A stretch of 64,000 nucleotides of DNA from Ephydatia muelleri (lineage: Eukaryota; Porifera; Demospongiae; Spongillida; Spongillidae): positions 7,230,298 to 7,294,297 of the forward strand of contig JABACO010000006.1 of assembly GCA_013339895.1 (NCBI GenBank). Direction: 5' to 3'. The notes under the pieces are model-generated. The model saw only the letters and a program-made list of their open reading frames with translations, had not been told where the DNA came from and made no database searches. The position numbers were made by a program, and so were the translations under genes. This document shows, piece by piece, positions 34,429 through 46,090 of the stretch; position 1 is the stretch's first letter, and every line of letters starts with the position of its first letter.

Positions 34429-34803
34429 ATGGTGGTCTTGAAAAAGCTATTCTTAGGGATAGTGGAAGTAAAAGATGCCTTTTGTAAGTTTCATCCATTA
34501 CTAGCTCAAAAGGTTGTTACAAGATCTGCCCGTGCAGCAGTAAGTAAGATTGGTGCAGATGCATTGGTTTCTAAAGCACTGAGTGTACGAAGAGCAAAAG
34601 CAGGGTCATTGCTAAAAACTATCCAGGAAGTTAATGCATTGAAATTAGAAGAAAATGATATTTTAGTTGCTGGCTCTCTGCCCCCACGGCCGCTAGATGC
34701 AGTGCTGCTCCACGCCACCAGCAGTAGCAGCAGAGCTGCCACTAGCAGCAGCAGCAGAGCTGCCCCCACCGCCAGCAGAAGCAGCAGGAGCACCGCTATC
34801 TGA
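34429..34803 (+). CDS. Unknown ORF with Ala/Ser low-complexity tail
   Basis: The frame encodes SARAAVSKIGADALVSKALS, then SLLKTIQEVNALKLEENDIL, and ends in Ser/Ala repeats from AGCAG triplets. Upstream, a different frame (YNGGLEKAILRDSGSKR) runs to a donor-like GTAAGT at 34481. An intron with its acceptor at CTCAAAAG (about 34511) may therefore join two exons. It may be the 3' part of the 33721 gene. The family is not recognised. Confidence 0.35.
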   Translation: MVVLKKLFLGIVEVKDAFCKFHPLLAQKVVTRSARAAVSKIGADALVSKALSVRRAKAGSLLKTIQEVNALKLEENDILVAGSLPPRPLDAVLLHATSSSSRAATSSSSRAAPTASRSSRSTAI

Positions 34804-35080
34804 ACCAGCCCTACTACCGGCACCAATATTGGCACCAGTGCCCCCACCCCCACTTCACCTGCTCACCCTGGCCGCTGCCACCACCACCCACATGGCTCCC
34901 ATGGCTGGAACTAGACCTCCAAGATCAGAGACATGGTTGGGGGAGAGGAAGAGGGGACATTAAAAACTCATATACTTATGATTTCAATTATCAAATTTTG
35001 TAACCTCCCTCCCTTCGAAAATTGAATTTGTGACCACGTATAAAGAGCGCTACTACGACAGAGGAAAAAACTTATGAAAT

Positions 35081-35366
35081 AAGTAAATAAAAACATTCTC
35101 TAACGAGAAAGTTGTTGGTATATAGGATTGACCAATGGTGGTGTAAAAAGCACAGAAATAAGAGTGACTGAAATTTGACTGGATAATTGAAATAGGCCTA
35201 TTAAGCACACACGTTATAACAGTACACCTGAGTAATGGGCTAAATATAGGTCTATTTCAATTTTCCAGTCAAATTTCTGTCACTCTTATTTCTGTGCTTT
35301 TTACACCACCATTGGTCAAACCTATATACCAACAACTTTCTCGTTAGAGAATGTTTTTATTTACTT
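35081..35366. mobile_element. Hairpin MITE with ~115-bp TIRs
   Basis: AAGTAAATAAAAACATTCTC at 35081 is the inverse of the end at 35366. Arms remain highly complementary for about 115 bp around a 45-bp centre. No coding capacity. Family unknown. Confidence 0.85.
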
Positions 35367-35439
35367 GTACACATTCTTTTATTAGTCAAAGTTAAGAAAG
35401 TATCTACCCTTTGAAGGGCTCATTAAGGCTCCACTCTAC

Positions 35440-35785
35440 CCACAGATACACCAGCAGAGTCACCAGATCTGAATCTTCATGTATGGGATGGGGTAAGAAA
35501 CCTTTGAAGGGATCATGAAGGCTCCACTCTACACACAGATACTAGTGCCGATAACAATAATGGACCTAACACTTGTCACAAGTAGCACAAGAGGTTTTCA
35601 GTGAAGGAAGACAAATGTGTTTGCAGGTAAGGAAGGTGAACTAGTGGAGGACACCAGCAGAGTCACCAGATCTGAATCCAATCTAAAATGTTTGGCATGA
35701 GCATAAGGACATGCAACAAGAATACCAAAAGGCAAAACAGGAGTTTAGTGATGGGATAGACAAATTTTTTGATACATACATGTAG
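35440..35785 (+). pseudogene. Tc1-type transposase C-terminal remnant
   Basis: From 35650 the frame reads TPAESPDLNPI, stop, NVWHEHKDMQQEY, then QKAKQEFSDGIDKFF. This is the SPDLNPIENVW motif of Tc1 (DD34E) transposases with the catalytic Glu codon replaced by TAA. A second scrap of the same motif, SPDLNLHVWDG, lies at about 35459. The surrounding 100 bp (CTTTGAAGGGNTCATNAAGG) is duplicated. It is dead. Confidence 0.7.
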
Positions 35786-37776
35786 TAGCAGTACTGAAGA
35801 CCCATGGTAGGGGCATTGTACCCTTCCTTATTCAGAACTAAAATTCACTGGAACATGTATACACAGTAAGTCATGAATCTAAACAGAGTACTAAATTCCA
35901 TACGACAAATTATTTCATTCATGCCTACTTGCAGTAGAATGAACAGTAGGGACATGAAAAAGGTTTTATATCATTTCGTTGAAATCCCACGCTTTGACAT
36001 AGTAAGCATGTACATTAGCTGCGCTTAAGTGATTGCTTTTGTGTTTTATGTTCCTTGAAAGAAGCTGTATTAGCACATATACTTTCGTTGTGAAGCACGT
36101 TCCTTAAAATTATTTCATTCCAATCAATTTCAGCCAGTACTTCCAATGTTGTGTTTGTGTACCTTGACTTGTATGAATTATGGTGTACTCTGTGTGCAAA
36201 ACAGTAATTTGAATTGTTGCACGCCTCCTAGAGCTACAGTGGGACTAAACACATAATCTTTATCGAGCAAGTGCATGCCAGAATGCATCAATCAGATCCA
36301 ATGTGATATCAATACCCAATTGATGAAACCATATCGCTCATGTTTACTCTCATTGTGTTGGCATTTGTCAAAGCACTATTTCCATGTCCCCTACTGCACA
36401 TGGCATACAGTCATTTCCAAAAATACAATCGATTATATAAACCAGAATTGTCCCACAGATATGTACCAGATTATACGAGAATTCTGAAAAGGTAATAATT
36501 TTGGACACATGCTACATTTTTATGATAACTAGAAAACAAACTACATGTAATATATATTACGTACACAAACATTAGAGCATAAAAACAAAACATTAAGCGT
36601 TAATGCCTTCCGAGCAGGACAGATCGATGGCAGAGTCTAGTGGGGAGCATGCGCCTCGATGGTATGACAATCTTGAGCCACGAAGACACATGATTGCAGA
36701 ACGTAGCAAAGAAAATATCAATTTGGACTACATGTATATGCAGCTACCCATTCAAATATTCAAACTGACACATTTAGTCATCTCAGGGAAGACCTGTGAC
36801 CATTATAAAAAATTCTCACCTTTACAAAACGGGTTGCTGTTGTTATTGGCTTTGAAATGTTGACGATAGCCTTCAATAAAATACGGAAACATTACTTGGC
36901 ATTCAAGCTACCACATCAATCCATATGCATGTACACATATGCACGCATGACCTCCGAGCCTCCAGTGTGAGCTGTATAGGTGGTGCATATGTAGGCACAT
37001 GTATGGCAATTTATTAACAGATTTGCATGACATCATGCTGTACAAATAAGTTACCAAAACAAGTACAATGTTGATATTTTAACTTCTTGAGATTAGTTAG
37101 AGCAAGTGGTACTAAAAGCAAGGGACAAATTATATTGATGGGGATAAACTCTTCAAGGTTAACCACGTGTGCATATCAAAAAGAATTCTGCAGAATGGCT
37201 TGTATAGCAAATTTTGAGGATTGTACACACACTGTACCATCAGTGTACACCCAATAAATGAACATCCTCATCCACCAATCACTAGTGTTTCAACCAGTAA
37301 GTATTCACAATTTGAAACATTAGTTAACTTAAGTTTTTCATTTCTCACTGTGAATGATGTACTGAACAGTTATACACATACATGTAGTGTTAGACAGTTC
37401 ATTGGAATATATACTGGACTATATACAGCTTGCATGAGGCTTAATTGTCTGTCTGGAACCTGAAGTTTCAATGTTTGTGTTTTAAGGCCTAGTCTGACCT
37501 TGTAGTTACTACAGAGTGTCCCACAAGCAAATAATTCCTTTTTACGAAAGTATTATTACATCACATAGTAATACTAGGGTTCGAAGAAATTCAACGTAAA
37601 CAAATAATTAATCAGACAGTATAGGACACAGTTTAGTTCAGCTCATACATGTATATGTTTCTGAACCCACTCCTACAGGAGTATATTGCTACCAGTATAT
37701 ACATGTACATGTACAGTAGGAAGTACTACTGTAGTGCCTGATTTCTGGTCCTCAGGCCATACACCAAACAGCCTAC
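35786..37776. other. Gene-free AT-rich stretch
   Basis: No supported gene. Short frames at 36275-36487, 36603-36863 and 37221-37463 show no motif, conserved-looking composition or splice support. This would be intron sequence if the ROCO model is right. Confidence 0.45.
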
Positions 37777-38028
37777 CTGAGTCAGTGAACTCTTTCCAGC
37801 TCCCGAATTTCCACACAACACAACCTTTCCATAGGAATCAACAGGAAACTCATTGCATGTCTTCACCACTTGATTGAACACACCAAGGCATGTGTACCCG
37901 GCGACCATCATGGCTGTTTGTCTTTCACTGTTTTTGATGTTGATATCAATGCCAGGATGGGTGAGAAGTGCTCTTACACAGCTGGCCGTATCATTCCTTG
38001 CAGCCAAATGAAGAGCAGTACCACCATT
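37777..38028 (-). CDS. ROCO gene exon: ankyrin repeat plus Roc P-loop
   Basis: A 252-nt exon with acceptor CCACCAG and donor GTAGGC, both in phase 0. It encodes NGGTALHLAARNDTASCVRA and LLTHPGIDINIKN (one ankyrin repeat), QTAMMVAGYTCLGVF, then VDSYGKVVLCGNSGAGKSSL with the Walker A G1 motif GNSGAGKSS. The 24063-25806 exon starts in phase 0 just past where a Roc P-loop helix ends and supplies G3 and G4, so the two exons complement each other. About 20-30 Roc residues between them may need another small exon not found here. Alternatively these are two partial paralogues. Confidence 0.82.
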
Positions 38029-39408
38029 CTGGTGGTAGGAACAATGACATAATTCATACATCATACCAGTTGCACAAACACTTCTTCCAGCAAGGAAGAT
38101 GATCTAAAGGTATAAACTGTATTTCATTGAGGATATACATACATGCCTTACATCATACCAACAATTGGTCTACAATTACAAAAAATAATAATAATTGTGT
38201 TGTTGGTTTGCATTGTAGTCAGTCTAGTACTACACTGTACCTCAATTATAAATTCATACTAACTTTAACCCATTCTTGCATTTATAAACACTGGTAGTAG
38301 TTCGATTTACAGCTTTACATGCTTTGTGGGACTGCTGCTTGTGTTTGATACATGTTGTTCAAAAGACAAGCTATACGTTTGGGTACTCCATAATTACAGC
38401 AAATTTTGCCACTATTTAATTTTTTATTTCTGTGGCTAAAATGTAAATAATACACTATTAATGTATATACAAGTACCATGCCACTAGATATTACTTATAT
38501 AATATGTTCACACAAGCAATATAAAACTGATGTCTTTGCTTGACCTTCCCAATCCTCACAGATCATTGTCATTGATTCAAGCTCCCAGAACCTTTCTAAT
38601 TCCACTCCATTTGTCTCACATTTAGAAATAAGGGGTGCTGCACCTCCCCCATCAATAGAGAGGTCCTTGCTCTTCACATATGTGCAGCACACAACCTTTC
38701 CATTTCTGTCATACATGTAGGTGCCACCAATGTACAAGTTTCTAGTGTTAAAATCTTTAGTAGTTCTAAGTTATGTGATAGTCCCGTATCATCTGTTGCA
38801 CCACAATACAACTAAAAATGTGTTCATCTCTTGTAGTTTACTATTCTTCTTCAACAGCATGGATCAGTTAGGTCGTTTTGCATGAGAGAAAGGAGATACA
38901 CAGTTGTATAAATAAGAAGTGAAATTAATTTATTACCTTTCTGGGGAAATGAACCACTGGGCTGCAAGTGAAAGGTAGCCACTTTGTCATTTTGTTTTGG
39001 TGGTTTCATTATAATATACACCCCTTCTCACATGATGAATATAGAGTGGTACAACTTCATGTGGAAAGCCCAACAATTCATTCAAACACATGTACAAATC
39101 ATGCATGTGTCTATGCAGTAGCCCTGAGAATCACAACAAACTGAAGTGACCCTCCGTCACCCATAACCTCCTAGGTAACCTCAAATATACTTTAGGAATA
39201 AGGGCTACTCCCATCAAAAAGTTCACTCATGGGTCATAAGGCATTTCTTTCAGTTATATAGAGCAACTTTATTATGATACACTAAATGGCTGTACACATT
39301 GTGTTGCAGTGACACAAACTGTCAGCAGAAACCCAGTATTAGGAATAAATGGAAATATCAAACTTCAAAGCCCTGCAAGCTGCATCAATGTAACAGATGA
39401 GTTTGATA
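38029..39408. other. Mostly gene-free; one exon-like block
   Basis: The minus strand at about 38495-38744 has an acceptor-like AACACTAG and an open frame (NLYIGGTYMYDRNGKVVCCT; VELERFWELESMTMICEDWE). The RFWELES words faintly recall BEL/Pao polyproteins, but I do not claim it. The rest is AT-rich without coding signal. Confidence 0.3.
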
Positions 39409-39416
39409 TTTACTTG

Positions 39417-40282
39417 CGAGGGGGGGGCAAGAAAATCTGTACGGACCCCATCATCCAATATTGTAGAGTTTAAAATGAAGATTAAGAATCTGTTTTCAAA
39501 ATTAAAATCGGACTTTAAAGAAAAAAGATATGATGGATTGAAAAAGGGGGCGTAGGGGGTGGTACCCCCTGCTAAAATTGAATTTAAAAATATTTAAAGC
39601 GAATTCATGTGTTTTTTTATCTTTCTTCTTTCACTTCAAATTCACGCGGGAGTTGCATGAATCTATTTCTCTCAGCAAAAGAATTTCACTGATATCACAC
39701 ACGCAATCGCTAGACACTCACAAACTCGGCAGCAAACGATTTTAACATTTAACCCCCTAGTGGCAGCTTTAATAATTAACCAATGATGAACGTCGTACTT
39801 GAATATGGATTGTGATAGGTGTGGCAAGCGCTATTCGTTAACGTGCAACGGCACTATGATGCAAAAGGGAATTTACCGCAGCGGTTAACCAGCATCAAAT
39901 GCAGGAATCGGAGCCCCCTGCAGATAAAAGGCAGCGACTCCTGTGCACGAGCGCAGCAAGTGCGGCTTGTAGTACAACTACAGGGATACCCGTTGGCGTT
40001 GCACTGCATGAATCCATTGCCATAGCGTGCGTCCCTAGTGTATCAGATCAAAACCAGTTGTTGCCTAAGCCGTCGTGTCTGGGGTATTTGCCTGATGTAC
40101 CTGCACCGTTCGTTCACAACTGGGCATTTGCAGCTCATGGAGTGCAGAATTTATGTATTCATTGTTATTTCAGTGCTAATTGTGGTTACGCGTGAGTGAG
40201 AAAGGGGCGTAGGGGGGTGGTGGTACCCTCATTAAGAAATCTGATGATGGGTGTTTAAGAAATATTTTTTGCCCCCCCCTCG
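39417..40282. mobile_element. 0.87-kb element with 8-bp TSD (hAT- or P-like)
   Basis: TTTACTTG is duplicated at 39409-39416 and 40283-40290. The termini are CGAGGGGGGGGCAAGAAAA and its near-inverse TTTTTTGCCCCCCCCCTCG. A GGGGGCGTAGGGGGTGGT motif recurs near both ends. An 8-bp duplication fits hAT or P superfamilies. The inside has the relic frame MDCDRCGKRYSLTCNGTMMQ (39805) and another open frame to 40195. Neither is a recognisable transposase. Confidence 0.8.
39804..40195 (+). pseudogene. Cys-rich relic inside the 8-bp-TSD element
   Basis: MDCDRCGKRYSLTCNGTMMQ at about 39805 suggests a zinc-binding start. A frameshift leads to 39899-40195, which contains PKPSCLGYLPDVPAPFVHNW and ends in a Cys-containing segment. 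No family is recognised. It may be a transposase N-terminus or a captured exon. Confidence 0.3.
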
Positions 40283-40290
40283 TTTACTTG

Positions 40291-41211
40291 TGTGATGATT
40301 GATACACAAGTGCTTTTTAGTGAACATATAGATACAGATATTAACAGTTAAGGACCTGAAAATCGCAACACAGATCAAAGTTGCAAACTTAGAGTAAAAA
40401 ACAAATTCAAATGGCGGGAAGTGCCAAACAAACCCCAGAATCCATCTGTGTATTGTTTGGGCTCTTATTTATTTCTATCCACTGTACTAGTGTGTAATGA
40501 TAATAGAATGCACTCCGTGTTTTGGTTAGTTCTCTGTGTGATGAAGTACACAGTGAAGATGGATTATTATAGCAATAACTTATGGGTCCTTTGGCAACTG
40601 CTGGTCACTGGTAGTGTTGCTAGGGAAGAGTTATGTCATTATGACACAATGACACACATGTCAAGAAAATGTTTACATGATATAAACATACATGCTATGA
40701 ATTGCCTGTTATCAGCCTTGAACACCAAAGCCCTTGCACACCTTCCTCTACACATCTGTGTGAAGCATAATAACCTTTCTGCACACCCATTCCAACCATA
40801 GGCGCCCACCCCGACAAACACACCTGCAACAAAACTTTTGCAAGAGAGGTGCCTCCAGATCCCTGGCCTGGTACTGTACATGTAGGTGGTGTGTGTGGAG
40901 TGAGCCATGGCTCTGGACAAGAGGTACTGCAGGTGAGCTACTACTGCCTAAACCATACTTACATGCGTGATGACACTTTATGAGTGTTTACACAGCTTCA
41001 TTGGTATCGGAGCTGAATTGTAGTAATGTACCTAACCTACCAAGTCATCTAGGCCTCAATGGGAGGTGTGTAAAACAAGTTATAAAACTAACAACATAGC
41101 TAAAGGATCTGGCAGTGCAGGTGGTGTAGGTGCTGGTTGTGGTGGTGGTGATAGCCACAGTGTCTTGGTACAGAAAGCCATCCTAGCTCCTGCTCTGTCA
41201 CAGATAGACTA
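40291..41211. other. Gene-free stretch
   Basis: The open frame at 40421-40801 has no motif. No repeat or splice support is seen. Confidence 0.4.
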
Positions 41212-41420
41212 GTCTGGGGACCAGATGACCTGGTATTCAAGCAGTCAGTGTGGATGGGAGTTGTCCACTTGATTATGTTGATATGACATTCATCATGCTA
41301 TGAATATGAATGTGAAGCCTTTCTGAACTGGTGAATGTCATAGCAACATAAACAAGTGGAACAACTCCCATAGATCTATGCATTTGGAGAGCTCCAATGC
41401 CAGTTATCTGGTCCCCAGAC
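41212..41420. mobile_element. Hairpin MITE with TA TSD
   Basis: TA lies outside both ends (41210-41211, 41421-41422). Arms begin GTCTGGGGACCAGAT and pair along most of the 209 bp, including GGGAGTTGTCCACTTG with CAAGTGGAACAACTCCC. A TA duplication fits a Tc1/mariner-mobilised MITE. Confidence 0.82.
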
Positions 41421-41753
41421 TACACTGTACATGCAGACTGCAATGTACAGGGCCTACACCAAGTGTACAGTGTATGTGGTCAGAATGAGAACATGTACAC
41501 TGCACATGTAGCTTTCCACATAGAGATTTGAACTGAGTAGCGGATGGTAGAGCACGTGTAGATGTGGTGGAAACAAGCCTTCAAAACATTTACACCACAT
41601 TCAAAGTTTATCTTTTGCTCCCATTGTAAGGCCCTTCAAATTTGATAAGTTGTTTCTCAGGCCTGACCGACCTCTAAAAGTTACTTAGTCAAAAAAACAA
41701 AACCAAATATATTTAAAAGTAGATCATTAATGAAAAAATGAATGGCGAATTTG

Positions 41754-42220
41754 CGGGTGGGTCATATAGCTGGTGGGGACACACCACTGGCTTATAATGG
41801 AGGACACGACATATGTAAATAGTCCAATAATTCAGCTGCGCAACGTGATGTGCACAAAAAGGGCACTAGACTGCTTGATTACTTTTCCATATGTCTTAAT
41901 GGTGGATGTTTGGTCTTTTGTGCCCTGCTGCTTCGTATGCTACTTTGAGCGAGAGAACATGGAGGAAATTAGCCATTCAACATGACACTATGACAGTTAC
42001 AACAATAGCAGCCTCACTTTTAGCACATACATGTACATGTAGACTAATTTGTCAAGTGAGACAGAGCTTTCTGTATTCCTAGCTTCTGACAATACTTTTG
42101 TCAACATCAAAATAGCTACGTTTGCAAAGCTTCTGGGGCTCCTCCCCAGATCCCAAAAGAGGGAGGATAGAGTACTCCCCTAGCTGGCTGGATGGGATAC
42201 GGTACTCCTCCCACATTCTC
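41754..42220. repeat. Dispersed 0.5-kb repeat, copy 1
   Basis: Starts GTGGGTCATATAGCTGGTGG and includes ACACCACTGGCTTATAATGG and CAATACTTTTGTCAACATCA. It ends with a GGGGGAGG-type block next to GATGGGATACGGTACTCC. Further copies are at 47203-47670 and 55919-56375. Confidence 0.85.
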
Positions 42221-42482
42221 CCATCTCATACTCCCCTAGCCTCCCCCAACCACCCGGCAAAATAAACCTGGATTTGCCCTTGGCTTTTGATTTCACACCT
42301 GAAATTGAAACAATGATCACCATTGTGACCTGTTGTGGAATTTAATATTTCAGATAGCCAGTAAACCATTAATGAACCCATACCAACAGGTTAAACCACA
42401 CATGACATACATATACATGAAGAGAGTACAGTTTGAGGTGCAACACATCACATGAATATGGATGCCATATTTAGCCACCCTA

Positions 42483-43215
42483 AATTATACCGGTGATTCA
42501 TTTCAACTCAGAACTACCACTGACCCTATCATGTGATGTAAGCCCATATGGGTTAGGGGCAGTGCTATCCCACATTATGCCTGATGGAGTGGAGAGACCA
42601 GTGGCATGTGCTTCCCCAATGTTAACAACAGTGGAATGTAGCTATGCCCAAATAGACATAGAAGATCTGGTGGTGGCATGGGGAGTGTAGAACAACCCAA
42701 CAGGCTAATGCGGACAGTCTGTCTAGGCTACCTACATGTATTCCACATCAGCAAACAGGTGAGGACACAGAAGAAGTACATGTGTTTTCCATGAATCAAA
42801 TCAACTTGCTTCTGCTTACAGCAGGGCATCTAAAGAGGGAAACAGGGAGGGACACTCTACTGTCAAAGGTGTTCACACATGATCAATCAGGATGGCCCAA
42901 AACGGTGAAAGACATCAAGCTTGGTGTTTGTTGACAACGCCATGAGCTAACCACAGAACAAGGTTGTCTATTTGTAGGGAACGAGGGTGGTCATTCCAAA
43001 AGTACACCACACAGGGTACGGGAGGAACTCCATGGGGGTCATTTGGGTGTGGGTAAGATGGGTGTGGCATCCTCACATTGACAAGGACAACTGAGGGTGC
43101 TGCCCAACACTGTGTAGGGTGACAGATGATGAAGGAAGACCCCAAATTAACCCCCCTACACCCATGGAAATTTCCTGATGGTCAGTGGAGGAGGATCTAT
43201 GTGGAGTTTGAGGGA
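42483..43215 (+). pseudogene. Ty3/gypsy pol copy A: RNase H and integrase start
   Basis: At 42493-42687 the frame reads LPLTLSCDVSPYGLGAVLSH, IMPDGVERPVACAS and CSYAQIDIEDLVVAWGV. This is the RNase H segment of Ty3/gypsy pol, with a catalytic Asp in CDVSPYG. A decayed stretch follows, including the integrase zinc-binding part (VREELHGGHLGVGKM, about 43018). The sequence from 42735 onward is paralogous to 53300-53660. The copy is interrupted at about 43216 by an insertion and continues at 45026. Confidence 0.75.
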
Positions 43216-45024
43216 CTACACTGCGTGACATAGTATCGTATGCAGTAATATGCAGAGTTTGCCCACGCCATGGTATGCAGATACATATCCAGACATGCAC
43301 GTGTGCGGACCGATATACATACTCGTACCAAGATATGTCAATGTCCAGTGCAGTGTGCAGATGGGTATTGTTGGGGCTAAGTATCGGCTGCGTATCGCAC
43401 CCATATCGCGAGCAGCAGTTTAGCCCGTAAATTACGATAGTGCGCAATAAATAGGAATATAGGCCGTTTTAACCACACCCATGAAAACGCATTCATATGA
43501 GTGTGGCTACTATAATTACCTCGACCGAGTCGCGTACTCACAGGTAAGTTATTGGATCCCTATAATCATTGTAAACTTCTGATACCTACATCTGTGACTA
43601 TTTCTAGCGGGTGTAGCCTATTTGAGCAATTAATTTTGATATCATTATCTGCGCATGCTCGGTTTTAAGTTTTGCACGTGTTGGTCATTAGTGGAGGTGA
43701 CGACGCACGATCGAGCAAAGGAAACAAAAATAGGCAACTTGGTTTAGTTCCCAACGAAATAGGAGGAAAGGAAAATTGGACTACTGGGCTATCTGTGGAG
43801 ACAGTACTAATGGAGCTGTTCCCAACGTCAGAGAAATTGGATTGTTGATTTTGATCACTATATAGCTGACGAATCAGTGAGGTGCAACTGTGCAAGATAA
43901 AGAGTTTCGGACAACGCGGGTGACAGGCGGAGGTTATAAAGGCATACCAAACGGACTTAAGCAGTCTAGGCCTGGTAAGTTGTGCGTGTTTACACTGTAG
44001 GTGTTGCTTATGTCAAACCAGGACAAGTGTGTGATTCAGTAGATGCAGTTAGGCGGCGTTTCAAGTTGTCACAAAGGTTAACATGCTTACGTCATGTTTG
44101 TTCTCTTAAGCACAGTGCCGACCAATAGAACGCCATTACGTGAAGAGCATAGTACGTTGTATGTGTGCATGTGGATTATGTGCGTGTGCCAATAACTTCA
44201 GGGTCAGGAGATATTTAAGCGAGTACATCGAGACTGAAATGGTGGAAGTGACCAACCCCGGCAAAAGAAGAAACGCAGGTACAGAGTAGGCATGCTATGA
44301 CTTTCCTTTCTGACCACAGCTCTTGAGCCGACGCCAGGGTGTACTACGGCCAAATGAAAACGTTTCGCTGCATGGCCAACCAAGGGGATGACGACGATGG
44401 CATTGTAAAGCATAAGCTAGCTACCACCCCGGTCAGAGAGTAAGTAAATGCTGAGTTCTTTGTGCATAACCTCTGTAATATTTTAGCGTGTGCTTGTAAG
44501 GAAACCGTCGACAAGTGCCGCGAGAGTAGTAGAGGCTCGTGCTCGCCTTCCAAGAGGCCTCTGCTAGGCGGAGAGTGCCTCTCTAACTACATCAGCAGGA
44601 TGTGATGGAGACTTTGATCGCCAGCTTGGAACTATATATGCCTGTTTATTTTTTGACCAAGTTGTATTTCAGCTGTAATTTGATTAAAATTTGCCGTATT
44701 ATTGCTGGCGTGGTTCAGGGTTTAAGCACTAGCCTTCAAGTATGCAGAACAGAAAATGGATTTGAAACGATTCGAATACATGACGTGTACAGAGTCTGCA
44801 CGCGTTCATCTGAAGTATGCAGACAGGTGATGACGAATATACTGAATCCATATGCAGACCGCGATATCATACGTGTAAGCGAAGTGTTCGTTCTGAGACG
44901 TATACATGGCGCCGCATTCGTGACGTATGAAAAACTGCTCACGTGTCGAGTGCAGACGAGTATCGATTAGTATGGGTGCAATATACAAGGCTGCATACGG
45001 TACACTGTCGCGCCGTGCTAATTC
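43216..45024. mobile_element. 1.8-kb insertion in gypsy copy A
   Basis: Copy B (53640-53700) is continuous at this point, whereas copy A is split by 1.8 kb. The insert ends are diverged inverted repeats: GCGTGACATAGTATCGTATG on the left, and CATACGGTACACTGTCGCGC on the right. Short words such as CGTATGCAG recur near both ends, as subterminal binding sites do in DNA transposons. No transposase is recognised. The frame at 44602-44970 is unassigned. Confidence 0.6.
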
Positions 45025-45025
45025 A

Positions 45026-45928
45026 GGGGGAAAAGCTTCTTGGTCATTGTGAATGCCTATTCGAAATGGAGGTTGTGGCAATGGATGAAACCACCACAGA
45101 CAGGACAGTGGATGAACTGCGTGCTATCTTTGCCCGGAGGGGAATACTGCTGCAAATGGTAACAGATAATGGGCCCCAGTTCACTTCAGCAGGATTCGAA
45201 CGATTTCCTGGCCTTGAACAACATACAATCATCCAGCCACAAATGGTCTAGTGGAATGCTTAGTTCAAACATCAACATGCACAAGCATTAAAAAGAGATG
45301 GACACAGAAGCCACATTGGCAACATTGATGATGGGGAAGGATCTACAATGCAGACTCAGTCTCTTGAAGCCAGACTTGAGGGAATCCGTGTTCTAAAATG
45401 TCAGATAGGAGCTGTCGAGGTCTGCAGCTGTTGAACAAAATTTTTGATTTTGGAAACGGGTTATGGTTAGAGACTACAGATCTGGTCATTCTCGGTGGCA
45501 AACAGCCACATTTAGGCAGCAAGTCATGCAAGGTGGAAATAGATGGGGGTGGAGTGTGGAAGAGACATGCAGACCAGATGACTACTACAGGTGTTGGAAA
45601 TGGAATAGAGGATGAACCAGCTAGCATGGCAGTTGAACCAGTGTGGAGGTTGGACAGGCAAGGTGACTCTGCTGACCAGAGCTACCCATAATACCTGAGG
45701 TACCCATGCCAGTAGTCATAACCCAGTCCCAGAGGTATTACTTGACTCTAGTGACACAGAACCTGGTGACATGCCTGGGAAGCTAACCTCAGTAAACTCA
45801 ACATCACCATTGGCCCTCCCATCAACGCAGTAACCATTTGGACAATGGAAATTTACCAACAGGTATGGACGGACGATCAAGAAGCCAACACACTATTTAG
45901 ACACCAGTGTCTGAATGAAGGGGAGGAT
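45026..45928 (+). pseudogene. Ty3/gypsy pol copy A: integrase core to C-terminus
   Basis: The frame resumes with GEKLLGHCECLFEMEVVAMD, then GILLQMVTDNGPQFTSAGF with the second catalytic Asp. A frameshift and a missing block follow, so the PYHPATNGLVERF motif is reduced to NGLV. Downstream, the pol tail near 45870 reads YGRTIKKPTRYLDTSV and stops. A purine-rich tract (45917-45927) precedes a possible LTR start. It is dead. Confidence 0.72.
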
Positions 45929-46090
45929 TGTGAACTCACATATTCCATTTATCAGTATATGTATCGTATTGTAGTTGTATGTGATTGAGTTGATTCACTG
46001 TATACCGTGTGCACTAGTATTCTTAGAAAGATATGTTTACATCAAGCTTGTTGGACCCCACAGACAGTGCCCTTTTCACTCAAGTCACCA
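45929..46090. repeat. Possible 3' LTR start, gypsy copy A
   Basis: TGTGAACTCACATATTCC follows directly after the polypurine-like GAAGGGGAGGA. The sequence is conserved at 54662-54825 after copy B. The LTR right end and a 5' LTR were not found, so the assignment is tentative. Confidence 0.4.

Noticed and set aside
38495-38744. BEL/Pao polyprotein exon
   Set aside because: Only a few words (LERFWELES) resemble the family; there is no neighbouring RT, protease or integrase.
40421-40920. Overlapping ORFs on both strands
   Set aside because: No domain or repeat signal; composition looks random.
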